This document shows positions 17,700 through 27,795 of a DNA stretch of 64,000 nt, piece after piece. Position 1 is the first letter of the stretch, and each line of letters opens with the position of its first letter. A program made the position numbers and the translations under genes. The DNA is from CBDEFX01 sp965237635 (GTDB lineage: Bacteria; Chloroflexota; Dehalococcoidia; Lucifugimonadales; CAUZJF01), in assembly GCA_965237635.1 (NCBI GenBank), contig CBDEFX010000002.1:1178001-1242000 (forward strand), written 5' to 3'. The notes below the pieces were generated by a model. It saw only the letters and a list, made by a program, of their open reading frames with translations. It was not told the DNA's origin and did no database searches.

Positions 17700-18013
17700 C
17701 TGACCCTCTCCTAGTGTCTTCGCAGACCCGACCACTGACAGGCAAAAAGACCACGCCAACGCGTTCGGTTACGCCGCCAACGCGGCGACCATATCATATT
17801 CGCGACCCCCTCGGTTGTCAACCCCTCTGATGCCTAGGTAGACCACGACTGCATTACTCGTGGACGCCGTAGCGAACGGTCACGGCACTGTGCCAAAAAG
17901 TCCCACTTGCATTCTACACGCGGCTCTCTTACCCTTTTCTTTTAGCGAAGGTAGATCACCGACTCAAATGACGTTCCTTGTGGTGGGCCAAGACACTTCA
18001 GCAGGGGCACCGA

Positions 18014-20455
18014 ATGGCATCTGAGTGTCCCAGGAGACGTTCGCTAGCGGTAACGTGGCACATTTGGGGGCCCGCGGCTATGCTGAGCGTCATCGTCCTC
18101 GCCTGTTCCGAGCCTGAGGTACCTCCGAGCACGGCAACCGGGCGCGATCTTGCCGCCACGCCCACCTCACGTGTGAGTAGCCCGACACCATCACCCGTAC
18201 CGGCCGCCAGGTCTGTCTCCGGCTCAACCATTTTGGTGACACCGCCGACGCCTTCCGAGGCCCGGCCGGTAGGCGCTCCTACGCGGGAGCCGACGGTCCA
18301 TTTGTCTCGGCAAGGCGGGGAGACTCCAGTTGCACGACCGGCCGCCGACCTTGCGGCGTACTTCGAGACGTTGACGCGTAGCGCGGACCCTTTTTTCGGC
18401 ACTCAGCAACGCACCCAGCTGGTTCAGAACGTTAAGGCGTCCTCGCCACGGTTTCACGACACGTTTGTCATTTCCCGGATAGAGCTGGCTGCAGACTACC
18501 TCCGCTTCGGCGAAGCTCACGAGGCTGTGGCCTTGTTGAAAGAGGCGCTGGAGGCTGAGAATCGGGACGACCGGAACGGCGAGCACAGGGCAAGGCTCAT
18601 GATCGACTTGGCCGTCGCCTACCTCAAGATCGGAGAGCTGGACAACCGCCTTACCCCCGCCGGCGCGCTGATATGCACGCTGCCTCTGGACAATTCCGCC
18701 GTCGACAGCAACACGTTTGGCTCCGGAAACGCGATAAAGTACCTCCTCGAGCTGCTGGAGGTCGAGCCGGAAACCCTGAGGGCCAGGTGGCTGCTCAACA
18801 TTGCCCATATGACGCTAGGTACCTACCCGACCGGGGTGCCCACTCCCTATCTTGTACCTCGAGACGCCCTGGACGGAGACCACGACGTTGGGCGGTTCAA
18901 CAATGTAGCCGCAGCGGTGGGGATCTCCACACTGGACACTGCCGGCGGCAGCATCGTTGAAGACTTCGACAACGACGGATACCTGGATATCGTGACGTCG
19001 TCGTGGGACCCATCCGAGGCGATCAAGTACTTCCACAATGACGCCAACGGCCTGTTCAGTGACTACACCGGCCAAGCAGGGCTCGAAGACCAGCTGGGCG
19101 GTCTGAACGTCGTTCAGGCCGACTACAACAACGACGGATGGACGGATATCTTCGTAATGCGTGGCGCCTGGTTGAACGAACGTGGACAGATGAGGAATTC
19201 CCTGCTCCGCAACAACGGCGACGGTACATTCACCGACGTGACTCGCCTAGCGGGACTTGCCGATCCGGCCAGCCCCAGCCAGACCGCAGCCTGGGGGGAC
19301 TTCGACAACGACGGAGATCTGGACGTCTACGTCTGCAACGAGTCGGAGATTTTCCGCTTCCCAAGTCAGCTCTTCAGGAACAACGGGGACGGCACCTTCA
19401 CCGACGTGGCCTCACATGCCGGTGTCACGAACCTGCGCTACTGCAAAGGCACCGTCTGGGGTGATTACGACAACGACAGGGACCCCGATCTCTACGTCTC
19501 CAACCTGGGCGGCGAAAACCGGCTCTACCGCAACAACGGAGACGGCTCGTTCACCGACGTGGCAAAGCAGTTGGGTGTCGAGGAGCCCTACTTCAGTTTC
19601 CCTACCTGGTTTTGGGACTATGACAACGACGGATGGCTGGACCTTTTTGTCGGGGGCTACGCCTCCGACATCGGACACGTTGCCGCCAGCTACCTGGGAC
19701 TCGGCGACGTCGATGGTGGGCCGGACACCTACCCTAGGCTCTACAGGAACGACGGCCGTGGCGGATTCACCGACGTAACCGGGCAGGCCGGTATCGACAG
19801 GGCCGTGCCGGCGATGGGAGCGAATTTCGGCGATCTAGATAACGACGGCCGTCTCGACTTCTACCTGGGCACCGGATACCCCTCATTCGAGGCCTTAGTG
19901 CCGAACGTTATGTTCCGGAACGACGAGGCCGGAAGCTTTACCGACGTGACCTTCTCAGGAGGGTTCGGACACATGCAGAAAGGCCACGGAATCGCCTTCG
20001 GGGACCTGGACAGGGACGGGGACCAGGACATCCTGGCGCAGATTGGAGGCGCCTACCCCGGTAACCCCTTCTACAACGCTCTATACGAGAACCCGGGGCA
20101 CGGCAACCGCTGGATGTCCGTTCATCTCGTCGGCGCGGAATCGAATCGCGCCGGAATAGGGGCTCGAATCAGGGTAGAGGTCTCGACCGGGATAGGGCGC
20201 CGGAGCATCACCGCCCGTGTGAGCAGCGGAGGCAGTTTCGGCGCGTCCACACTCGAGCAGGAGATCGGGCTGGGGCCGGCGCAGCGCATAGAGTCGCTGA
20301 CGGTCTACTGGCCGACAAGCGACACCCTCCAGGAGTTCCGGGACCTGCCGGCGGACACGAGGTACGAGATTCGCGAAGACTCCGAGAAGTACACAATAGT
20401 CAACCTGCCCTCGGTCCGTCTGGGCGCCGGCTTCTTCGGGTCGACTGCGAGATGA
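18014..20455 (+). CDS. FG-GAP/UnbV (CRTAC1-like) lipoprotein with TPR-like region
   Basis: Protein of 813 aa. A signal segment ends LSVIVLAC (lipobox) and a Pro/Thr-rich linker follows. Residues about 120-270 hold a helical tetratricopeptide-like region (ISRIELAADYLRFGEAHEAV). Then come seven or so FG-GAP calcium loops: DFDNDGYLDI, DYNNDGWTDI, DFDNDGDLDV, DYDNDRDPDL, DYDNDGWLDL, DLDNDGRLDF, DLDRDGDQDI. The C-terminal ASPIC/UnbV domain contains NRAGIGARIRVEV and IGLGPAQRIESLTVYWP. The fold is a calcium-binding beta-propeller on the cell surface. ATG 18014 is chosen (AGCAGGGG upstream); TTG 17978 would add 12 residues. It converges with a second UnbV protein 38 bases away. Confidence 0.88.
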   Translation: MASECPRRRSLAVTWHIWGPAAMLSVIVLACSEPEVPPSTATGRDLAATPTSRVSSPTPSPVPAARSVSGSTILVTPPTPSEARPVGAPTREPTVHLSRQGGETPVARPAADLAAYFETLTRSADPFFGTQQRTQLVQNVKASSPRFHDTFVISRIELAADYLRFGEAHEAVALLKEALEAENRDDRNGEHRARLMIDLAVAYLKIGELDNRLTPAGALICTLPLDNSAVDSNTFGSGNAIKYLLELLEVEPETLRARWLLNIAHMTLGTYPTGVPTPYLVPRDALDGDHDVGRFNNVAAAVGISTLDTAGGSIVEDFDNDGYLDIVTSSWDPSEAIKYFHNDANGLFSDYTGQAGLEDQLGGLNVVQADYNNDGWTDIFVMRGAWLNERGQMRNSLLRNNGDGTFTDVTRLAGLADPASPSQTAAWGDFDNDGDLDVYVCNESEIFRFPSQLFRNNGDGTFTDVASHAGVTNLRYCKGTVWGDYDNDRDPDLYVSNLGGENRLYRNNGDGSFTDVAKQLGVEEPYFSFPTWFWDYDNDGWLDLFVGGYASDIGHVAASYLGLGDVDGGPDTYPRLYRNDGRGGFTDVTGQAGIDRAVPAMGANFGDLDNDGRLDFYLGTGYPSFEALVPNVMFRNDEAGSFTDVTFSGGFGHMQKGHGIAFGDLDRDGDQDILAQIGGAYPGNPFYNALYENPGHGNRWMSVHLVGAESNRAGIGARIRVEVSTGIGRRSITARVSSGGSFGASTLEQEIGLGPAQRIESLTVYWPTSDTLQEFRDLPADTRYEIREDSEKYTIVNLPSVRLGAGFFGSTAR

Positions 20456-20493
20456 GCCAAGGGCGTTTCAAGCTTAAACAGGCCGTGTTCCAG

Positions 20494-22455
20494 CTAGGGC
20501 CCGACCGGCGAGGCCGTTCCCGTCGGACCGGGGACCGAGATCGCTTGATCGACCGCGACGTCGGTCATGACCGTGGCATCGCCGCTGACCCACTCGGCGC
20601 GGACCTCCTCTACGACGGAGGCCTCGCCGAGGCCAAAGTGAGCGATGCGCCCAGGCTCCTGCGTTAAGAAGTTGCTGGAGGCGTGCAGCTCGCGCATCTG
20701 GGTACGGCCGCCGGCGGTCACGTAGACCCGCGAGCCTATCCCGTTCCGGTGAAACGGTGGCCTGCCTTCGAGAGTCACCTTGAGCCAATGGTAGCCGTTG
20801 CCGGTGTCGTTCCGAAGTAGCACGGGCCTCCCAGGCCGCCGCAAGTCCGACCCGCCGTCGTGTTCCAGTACCTGGTTGTTGGTGATGAAGATGTCGAGGT
20901 CGCCGTCGTTGTCGTAATCGAACAGGATTACGCCCCGGCCCTGCCCACGGTCGTCGGCCCCGACCGACGCCGCGACGTCCTCAAAGGTGCCGTCGCCGAG
21001 GTTCTGGAACAGGCGCGCCGGCTGGTCGTTGAACAGCTCGGCAATCTCGGCCTCCGGGGGAGGCCACCCGTTGACGTGGTAGAGGTCAAGGTCACCGTCG
21101 TTGTCGAGGTCGCCGAAGCTGGCCCCCCAGCCCCAGTTGCCGTCAACGACGCCAGCACCCTCCGTGGCGTCCTCGAAGCTGCCGTCGCCCTTGTTCCGGT
21201 AGAGGCGGTTGCCGACCGAACCCTTGTCACCCATGTTGCCGCTGTCATCCAGGATACTGGAGACGAACCAGTCGAGGTCGCCGTCGTTATCGTAGTCCCC
21301 GATGGCGGATCCCATCCCGTGCTCCTCGGCGCCTATGCCGTGGGTCGCCGTAACGTTCTTGAACTTACCGTTGCCGACGTTGAGGTAAAGCTGCGAGTTG
21401 TTGAAATCGGACACGACAGTCAGGTCCGCGAGGCGGTCGCCATTGATGTCGGCGAACCGGGGAGCGAAAACGTCCGTGTCGTCGGATGCGGCCGTCCGGA
21501 ACTGGTACGGTTCCAGGACGCCCTCGCCCTTGTTCTTGTATAGCCACAACAGACGATACGGAAAATCGAGAGCGCTCAACGGCTCGCCTGGGGCCTGGCC
21601 GACCGTATCTAGCTCCGCCCACTCGCCGATCGCGAGCTCCAGAAGCCCGTCGTTATCGACGTCGCCCCAGCTCGGGCTCGTGACGAAGATACTCGGCGCG
21701 AGAAGCATCGTGTCGATCGACTCGAAGTGGCCCGTGCCAAGGTTGACCAGAAGTAGGTGGGGCGCCATATAGTTGGTAACGACGATGTCGATGTCGCCGT
21801 CATTATCGAAGTCGGCAGCGGCGGCGGCCATGCCCCATTGGGTCGAGAGCGCGGCCCCTCTGGGCGCGGCCTCATTGGCGAAAGTCCCATCCCCCTGGTT
21901 CATATACAGCAGCGCCGGCGAGGCTGCTCCCCGCAGAATGAACAGGTCGATCCAGCCGTCGCCATCGAAGTCTTCGGCAACGGCGCCCCCCGCGATCCAG
22001 CCAGGCCAGGCGAAGTTGAACAACCGCCTCAGAGGCACGTGCGCGTAGTCGATACCAGCATCAGCAGTGACGTCGGTGAAGGACATTGCTGCGCCGCTAG
22101 CGTCCTCCGTTGAGGCATCCGGAGACGGCTGTGCCGTTGGCTCTACGGTCGTCGGACGTGGACGCTCCTGAGCGGGACTAGCCGTCGGCCGCACCGTCGG
22201 AGTGGGGAAAGGGCTGACTGAGACGTCGGGTGGAAGTGATGCGAGACTATCGCTCGGGGCGACAACCGTAGGGGAGTCCGAGATGGGAGACGGCGCCTCC
22301 ACGTCAGCCTCCAGCTCTTGGGCATTGACAGCCGCACGGTCGCCCTCGCTCGAGTCTGGCTCCAGGGAGCGGTCGCAAGCGATGGCAAGTGGCAGCGCTA
22401 GTGCCAGGAGGCCTATCACCACCACCCGTCCTGTGTAACGGTCCGCCGTTAGCAA
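20494..22455 (-). CDS. FG-GAP/UnbV (CRTAC1-like) lipoprotein
   Basis: Protein of 653 aa with TTG start (AGAGGA upstream), signal peptide ending LALPLAIAC (lipobox) and a Pro/Ser/Thr-rich linker to about residue 120. The propeller part holds repeated calcium loops: DFDGDGWIDL, DFDNDGDIDI, DVDNDGLLEL, DINGDRLADL, DYDNDGDLDW, DLDNDGDLDL, DYDNDGDLDI. The ASPIC/UnbV end reads HRNGIGSRVYVTAGG and IAHFGLGEASVVEEVRAEW. Same family as the plus-strand neighbour but lacking its TPR-like region; the two are diverged relatives, not a recent duplicate. Role in adhesion or polymer binding is inferred only. Confidence 0.88.
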   Translation of the reverse strand: MLTADRYTGRVVVIGLLALALPLAIACDRSLEPDSSEGDRAAVNAQELEADVEAPSPISDSPTVVAPSDSLASLPPDVSVSPFPTPTVRPTASPAQERPRPTTVEPTAQPSPDASTEDASGAAMSFTDVTADAGIDYAHVPLRRLFNFAWPGWIAGGAVAEDFDGDGWIDLFILRGAASPALLYMNQGDGTFANEAAPRGAALSTQWGMAAAAADFDNDGDIDIVVTNYMAPHLLLVNLGTGHFESIDTMLLAPSIFVTSPSWGDVDNDGLLELAIGEWAELDTVGQAPGEPLSALDFPYRLLWLYKNKGEGVLEPYQFRTAASDDTDVFAPRFADINGDRLADLTVVSDFNNSQLYLNVGNGKFKNVTATHGIGAEEHGMGSAIGDYDNDGDLDWFVSSILDDSGNMGDKGSVGNRLYRNKGDGSFEDATEGAGVVDGNWGWGASFGDLDNDGDLDLYHVNGWPPPEAEIAELFNDQPARLFQNLGDGTFEDVAASVGADDRGQGRGVILFDYDNDGDLDIFITNNQVLEHDGGSDLRRPGRPVLLRNDTGNGYHWLKVTLEGRPPFHRNGIGSRVYVTAGGRTQMRELHASSNFLTQEPGRIAHFGLGEASVVEEVRAEWVSGDATVMTDVAVDQAISVPGPTGTASPVGP

Positions 22456-22663
22456 CTGCCAACTTCCTCTCGACTTCTACCCGTCCGGTCGCCACGACTC
22501 CGCGACGGAGGGAGTCTAGTCCGTCGCCCAACCACTGTCAACGTCGTACTCAGCCGCCGCCGGTGGCGTCACGCCACCTCTCCGACGAGTGAGACCCTGT
22601 CCGTATGCTCATCTACGGGTTCGCCGTGGTTATCGACCTGCACCACTACGGAATCGCTAAACA

Positions 22664-22704
22664 AAGAACGGGGCCCCGATATCCCATCGGGGCTCCGCGT
22701 TCTT
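22664..22704 (-). terminator. Terminator downstream of the solute-binding protein gene
   Basis: Hairpin with arms AAGAACG..GCCCCGAT and ATCGGGGC..CGTTCTT around TATCCC-type loop. On the minus strand it is followed by the U-rich TTCTTTGTTT and ends transcription from 25126-22730. Confidence 0.7.
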
Positions 22705-22729
22705 AGACTGTCCTACCGGCCAGCGAACC

Positions 22730-25126
22730 CTAGTCGTATGTCAAGCCGGTCAAGAAGCTCTGGCTCTCGTACCTCTTGGACTTGTTGCCCGGGTGGTTCA
22801 TGTTGTCTGTCCCGTCCTCGAAGTAGTACAGGTAGCCGTAGGCACCGTTGGCGGCTGTGAAGTGGTGCTTTTGGACGTTCCGGAAGTTGTTCCGGTTGAG
22901 CTGGATTCCTCTGAACGCCGGCGCAAAGCTGACCATGCCGGTAGTAAACTTCGTCTCTGCGGTGAGCTCGTAGTACTCCTTGCCCGCCGCGACACGTGTC
23001 GGATGCGCCAACGGGTAGCCAAAGCCGTCGTCAAGAATCGTCTCCATCTGCGTTACTTTGCCGGTTGAGTCCGCGGGGAAAGTACCCTCCGGGGCAAGTG
23101 GCTGCCAGGCTGGGTCCGGCCCTGTCGGGGACATCCCCTCCGTACCTCCGCTCTCGAGGTAGGCGCCCATCAGAGAGCCGGTCAGGCTGGAAGGACGCGC
23201 TGGGTGGAGGAATCGATCATGTCTGTGAAACGGGTTCGCCGTACCACGGCCGCCACCCATACTGAAGTAGAGGGTGTTGTCCCGGAACACGTGCTCGCTC
23301 GCCTCACCGTTCAGCGCGAAGTCCAGCCGGATCCCGATGTCAGCTAGGTCCGCTACTAACAGCTGTGCGCCCGTGACGAACCTGTCTTCGTCGACCTCGA
23401 TAAACATCTCTATGTTCCCCGAATCGCCGGTGAGGTCACCTTTGCGGTTCCGGATGCCGTCGCCATCCGAGTCCCGGTAACCGAGCGTATCGAGCATGGT
23501 GTTGGCCCGGCTGAGGTTACGCTCTATGTCCAAGTCCCTCCACTGGTCTCCGGGATAGTAGGGTGTCGTGAAATGGGGGATGGCATTGGACGGTACGCCC
23601 AGACCCAGGAACACCACATCGTTGATCTCCTCTCGGTTCATGGCCAGGGACAGCGCGATTCGGAAGTCCTCCTCCCTCATCATCCTGCCGATCTCAGGGT
23701 CCTCGTTGAACGTCTGGTTGTGCGACAACCACAGATCGGTCCCACCGGTGTCGGGCCAGGGGTATATGCTGTAGTCGCCGAGCGCCATTCTTTCCTGGTA
23801 AAGCGGAAGCTCGTCGGTCCGATAGATCTGCGTATGGGCGTCCGACTCTCCCGCCATGGCACGGAAGACGGCCACCTCCCTGCTCTCGAAACCGACGGAG
23901 AACGACCCATCGACGTACGGAAGTTGGTTCCCCTCAGGGTCGAACCCGAAGAAATAGGGGTTGGCCGTGGTCACCTGGGTGGCCCCGGTGCTCAAGCCAC
24001 CGGTCTGGATCAAGAACCCGACCTCCGGCACGTTCTTGCCGAAGTATCCGTGAACGCTGATCCGCGCCTTATAGTTGGCTACCCAGGTATCGACGTCCAG
24101 CTCGTCCATCATTGCCTGGATTTCCTGTGCGTTCCCGTAACCCGGGATGAACTGCTTGTGGTACTCGCTGGCGTACGCGCAGTAGACCCGGCAGTACTGG
24201 TGGTACGTATGGGCGCGCTCTCCCTCCAGAATCCAGAACATCGGCCCGTCGTAGGTCAAGCTCCAGTGCAGGTCGTCGATTGCCTCGAAGTCGCACCAGG
24301 TCCCGCTGATGGGGTTCTGGCAGCGCATCTGTACGCCCGCCCACATTTCCGGGTTGAAGTTGATCCCCTCATGGGCAAGCTTGACGCTTTCTATGTCGAG
24401 GGGCGTCCCATCGGAAAACTTCAGCCCCTGGCGCAGCGTAAAGGTGAGAACCCGGCCATCGTCACTGAACTCAGTTTCCTTCATGACGAAGGGTGTATAG
24501 CTCACGCCGTCCGCTCCAGTCCTCACGACTCCGGCAGGGTTGAAGCTCGCCAGGTCTATGTGCCACCCGCTATTGGCCAACCGCCAGGTGCCACCGTATT
24601 CCCCTATCTCATCCGATGGCTGGTGGATCAGCCGGTCAGCCACTATCGGAACACGGGCCTCTAGCTCTGGAAGCACGCCTGAGTGATTGCCGGCGGTGAA
24701 TGGAACGCCGTCCGCCCTCATCTGGGCGAAGCGTGGGTTCTCCTGCCAGGTCGTCGGCGTAGGACCGTCATACAACGACGGCATGAAGATCTCCCCTGGG
24801 AACTCCTTCGGTGACACGAACGTACCTTTCTTGGTCCCTGTCGGAGAGAGCATTGCTGCAGGTACGGGTGCGGGTGCCGCGGGCCTGGGTACCACTCTAC
24901 GCACCGGCGGGGCGGGCCTGGCAGCAGCCAGGGGCGGCGGCGCAGGTGCAGCCGCGGGTGGTGGAGGGGGTGGGGGTGGTGGCACCGCCGCGGGAGGAGG
25001 TGGTGGTGGAGGCGGGGGAGTCGACACCTGGTCATCGCCACCGCAGGCCACAGCCGTCAATGCTGCTACAACTACGATTACGATCAGTGCGGCCAACGAT
25101 TTTTTGTTCAATATTTTAAACGGCAT
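22730..25126 (-). CDS. ABC transporter substrate-binding lipoprotein, SBP_bac_5 (peptide/nickel) family
   Basis: Lipoprotein of 798 aa. The signal peptide (AALIVIVVVAALTAVAC) ends in a lipobox Cys; after GGDDQVST follows a very long Pro/Ala linker (two runs of nine prolines, to about residue 90). The mature domain has the class C solute-binding pattern: FTLRQGLKFSDGTPLDIESV, then DFRIALSLAMNREEINDVV, and YRDSDGDGIRNRKG, an Asp-rich loop common in the Chloroflexota members. ATG 25126 is preferred over 25168 because GGGAGGG precedes it. No permease or ATPase genes are adjacent, so it is an orphan. The ligand (oligopeptide or similar) is inferred from the family. Confidence 0.9.
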   Translation of the reverse strand: MPFKILNKKSLAALIVIVVVAALTAVACGGDDQVSTPPPPPPPPPAAVPPPPPPPPPAAAPAPPPLAAARPAPPVRRVVPRPAAPAPVPAAMLSPTGTKKGTFVSPKEFPGEIFMPSLYDGPTPTTWQENPRFAQMRADGVPFTAGNHSGVLPELEARVPIVADRLIHQPSDEIGEYGGTWRLANSGWHIDLASFNPAGVVRTGADGVSYTPFVMKETEFSDDGRVLTFTLRQGLKFSDGTPLDIESVKLAHEGINFNPEMWAGVQMRCQNPISGTWCDFEAIDDLHWSLTYDGPMFWILEGERAHTYHQYCRVYCAYASEYHKQFIPGYGNAQEIQAMMDELDVDTWVANYKARISVHGYFGKNVPEVGFLIQTGGLSTGATQVTTANPYFFGFDPEGNQLPYVDGSFSVGFESREVAVFRAMAGESDAHTQIYRTDELPLYQERMALGDYSIYPWPDTGGTDLWLSHNQTFNEDPEIGRMMREEDFRIALSLAMNREEINDVVFLGLGVPSNAIPHFTTPYYPGDQWRDLDIERNLSRANTMLDTLGYRDSDGDGIRNRKGDLTGDSGNIEMFIEVDEDRFVTGAQLLVADLADIGIRLDFALNGEASEHVFRDNTLYFSMGGGRGTANPFHRHDRFLHPARPSSLTGSLMGAYLESGGTEGMSPTGPDPAWQPLAPEGTFPADSTGKVTQMETILDDGFGYPLAHPTRVAAGKEYYELTAETKFTTGMVSFAPAFRGIQLNRNNFRNVQKHHFTAANGAYGYLYYFEDGTDNMNHPGNKSKRYESQSFLTGLTYD

Positions 25127-25315
25127 GCTCTTTCCCTCCCTCGTCGTTAGGCAGTTTCGATGGGGCATTCTAGGCGCATGACACCGGTGGTGTCAACCCC
25201 AAGCCAGCTATGGACGGGGATCGATATCAACAGTGGTTCCGGCGTCGAAAAAGCCCAGCTACTGGGCCTGTTCGTAGACCCCTAGGTCCGGATCAACGAA
25301 GCCGCGATGGAAGCT

Positions 25316-25858
25316 CTAGCCCTTCAGGTACTTGGTCTCCAGCTCTACGTCGCGGACGTGGGGCCTCATGGGTTGGCATGTCTTGCAGTGGCGCTCTACG
25401 CTCTGTTCCGGGTCCAGCTCGTGCAGCGTGACCTCCAGACTGTTTTTCCCCTCGACAGGCCAGTGATCGGGGTCGAGTTTGAATATGTACCAGTAGCCCG
25501 TATTGCCACGAGACCGCGGCGAGACCATCCGGTAGACCTCGGTGATCGTTCGCATCAGCGTCGGAGGCAGCTCCTTGCCGTTCAGCTTGAAGCTGAGTCG
25601 AGCCATCTCGGTGACGTACTCGATGCGAAGGCGCAGCAGGACCTCGTGCACCCGGTCCACCCGACCCCATCGCGCGAGGTCGTCGCTAATGGTGACCTCG
25701 AGCTTGACGGGCTTGTCGATCTCCAGGATTGCGGAGAGTTGCCTGACGCTCGGGAACTCCTCGTCCGAGAGATGTCTGACGTTCCCCGGCTCCACGGCAC
25801 TCGCGGAGCCGGCCCTGGTTAGGAGGTTGTAGTACTTGTCCCTGGGCCCCATCACATC
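25316..25858 (-). pseudogene. C-terminal fragment of a conserved hypothetical protein
   Basis: About 180 codons with clear coding character: GPRDKYYNLLTRA, VKLEVTISDDLARWGRVDRV, HEVLLRLRIEYV, GYWYIFKLDPDHWPVEGKN, DVELETKYLKG. It resembles the C-terminal beta-sandwich part of uncharacterised proteins in this kind of bacterium. The reading loses meaning upstream of about 25858, exactly where the plus-strand NHL gene begins. An ATG at 25852 exists but is internal to the domain. Its 5' part is therefore missing. Confidence 0.6.
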
Positions 25859-25861
25859 CGG

Positions 25862-26863
25862 ATGTGGGAGCTCGCGCAGGGCATCGCTGTAGATCGCTCG
25901 GGGAATGTCTTTGTCGCGGACACGGGCAACAACCGCGTGCAAAAGTTCAGCGTCGACTTGACAACGGTCTTGGAGGCACCTCCGCCAAAGCTCATGGCCA
26001 GAGGAGTAACCGCATTCCCCGACTGGGGCTCGAATTGCGAGGATGATCGCCTCTACCCTGGGGGAATCGCCGTGGGCGACTCCGGGAATGTCTACGTGAC
26101 TGACTCCGAAACCGACCGCTTGCACGTATACAATGCGGAGGGAGAATACCAGCAGAGGGATTGGGGCTCAGGATCCGCTGGAAACCGGCAGCTGGATCGA
26201 CCCGGGGGGATCGAGGTCGACACCGCCGGCAACGTCTACGTCGCAGAGCCTATCAACGACCAGGTCCAAGTGTTCACCGCCCGTGGCGAACTCCTTCGGA
26301 AGTGGGGCGGAGAGGGCAGCGGTCAAGGGCAACTTGATGAACCGCAAGACATCGCGGTGGATGGGTCGGGAAGGGTCTATATCGTCGAGAACCGCAACAG
26401 CCGGGTTCAGGTCTTCACGTCCGAAGGCGAATTCATCATGAGTTGGGGCTCGCTGGGCGATGCCGACGGACAATTCGAGGGGCCCGGCGGCATCGCGCTG
26501 GACAGCTTAGGAAACGTCTACGTCCTTGACACGCATAATCACCGGGTGCAGATGCTTACCGCCGATGGCGAATTCATCAGGAAGTGGGGGGCCCGGGGTA
26601 GCGCAGATGGGCAGTTCGGGAGACCAACCGGGATCGCCATTGATGGTAACGGGAATGTGTACATCGCTGATTCCGGTGGCCACAGCGTACAGGTGTTCAC
26701 CGCGGATGGCCGATTCATCATGAAGTGGGGCTCGGAAGGCATCAACGAAGGTCAATTCAAGGACCCTACTGATATCGCGGTGGACCGCTCGGGAAACGTC
26801 TACGTCGTAGATAGGGGCAACGTTCGCGTTCAAAAGTTCAACGTGGAATCACCAGCACCGTAG
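25862..26863 (+). CDS. NHL-repeat beta-propeller protein, probably 5'-truncated
   Basis: About 333 aa made of six or seven NHL repeats, each with the core GIAVDRSGNVFVADTGNNRVQ and spacer RKWG..G..GQF..P. Such propellers bind proteins or ligands outside the cell. No signal peptide or lead-in exists: the frame starts inside the first repeat (MWELAQGIAVDRSGN), directly against a minus-strand gene fragment that is also 5'-truncated. Both genes seem to have lost their beginnings at one junction near 25860. The repeats themselves are intact. Confidence 0.8.
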   Translation: MWELAQGIAVDRSGNVFVADTGNNRVQKFSVDLTTVLEAPPPKLMARGVTAFPDWGSNCEDDRLYPGGIAVGDSGNVYVTDSETDRLHVYNAEGEYQQRDWGSGSAGNRQLDRPGGIEVDTAGNVYVAEPINDQVQVFTARGELLRKWGGEGSGQGQLDEPQDIAVDGSGRVYIVENRNSRVQVFTSEGEFIMSWGSLGDADGQFEGPGGIALDSLGNVYVLDTHNHRVQMLTADGEFIRKWGARGSADGQFGRPTGIAIDGNGNVYIADSGGHSVQVFTADGRFIMKWGSEGINEGQFKDPTDIAVDRSGNVYVVDRGNVRVQKFNVESPAP

Positions 26864-27231
26864 GCTTGGCGACCGCCCGTGTAGCCCGCAGCGGCGTGAA
26901 TCGGCTCCCCAGGGTGGGACACGAGGGAATGCGCTCGTGGGACATCGTGGAGATTCGTAACCTCTCGCCGATAGGCCAGATACAGGAAGTGCTCATCGTT
27001 GCTTAGTCTAGCAACAAAGTATCCGTGTTCGTGGTGGAGACGGGGGAGGGCCGAGCTACACCTGGAACACGAGGTTTCGGTGCTGTTAGCCGCCTGATAA
27101 AAAAAGTGGGGTATCCCCAAAACCTGGAAGCGGGAATGAACCGTTCCTCATTGCATGACGGCTTCGATTCAAATGCTTAATTTCGGGCCTCCTGCCGAAA
27201 AATATCGTGGATCTCTGCTTGGTCTTGTGTA
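26864..27231. other. Gene-free stretch with tmRNA-like relic
   Basis: No supported gene. It holds the tmRNA-end-like repeat at 27026 and leads into the IS1380 remnant. Short frames here are not conserved. Confidence 0.5.
27026..27060 (-). repeat. tmRNA-3'-end-like relic, copy 2
   Basis: 28 bases (27025-27052), beginning GTGTTCGTGGTGGAGACG and ending GGGGAGGGCC, are identical to 60003-60030. On the minus strand it reads CCCCCGTCTCCACCACGAAC, like the 3' terminus of tmRNA plus CGAAC flank. The T-loop is degraded. Confidence 0.45.
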
Positions 27232-27795
27232 AGCCCGAATCCACCGAAGGAGGGCCTTGGGGACAGCCCTTGAAGAAGGCAGAGGGTGCTCCTGTGAATC
27301 TGGGATAATGGTTTTGGAACAGAAACCCGCCCGGAAACAAGGAGCACCCAATAGATGCTGCTCCAGAACAATCCCGACCGTATCCGCATCCTCTTTGACG
27401 ACCATCGCCTGGTGGCCAATGCGGGCCTGCTCCTGCCGGCCACCTTCGCTCGGCACCTGGGCCTGCGAGAACTCGTCGACCATCACCTTGACCTCGGCGG
27501 AGCGCCGGGACGGGCGAACACTGGGGACAAGATGCTGACGCTGGTCGCTTCCGCGCTGGCCAGCGGCGCCTGCATCGACGACGCCGATGCGCTGCGCGCT
27601 GGTGGGACGGTCGGTGTTCCAGGCTGCGTGGTCAAGGTGCCATCCACCCTGGGGACCTTCCTGCGCAGCTTCCGGTGGGGGCATGTCCGTCAACTCGACC
27701 GCGTGAGCCGCCAGTTGTTGGCCCGGGCCTGGGCCGCTGGGGCCGGACCCGGCGACTCGCCCCTGACCATCGACCTGGCCTCGACCACGCGGTAA
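27232..27795 (+). pseudogene. IS1380-family element, 5' remnant with truncated transposase
   Basis: The element end (TAAGCCCGAATCCACCGA at 27232, AGAGGGTGCTCCT at 27281) is shared with the copy at 44151-44975. The transposase frame 27355-27795 codes 146 aa: DRIRILFDDHRLVANAGLLL, ARHLGLRELVDHHLDLGG, LGTFLRSFRWGHVRQLDRVS, ending PLTIDLASTTR where the family has the first catalytic Asp in TIDLDST. The rest of the DDE domain is missing. Inactive remnant. Confidence 0.8.

Noticed and set aside
23573..24664. 363-codon plus-strand frame
   Set aside because: Antisense to the substrate-binding lipoprotein, which has a signal peptide and family motifs on the minus strand.
25316..26125. Full 269-codon minus-strand gene
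   Set aside because: The part beyond 25858 is antisense to NHL repeats; only the C-terminal 180 codons look real.
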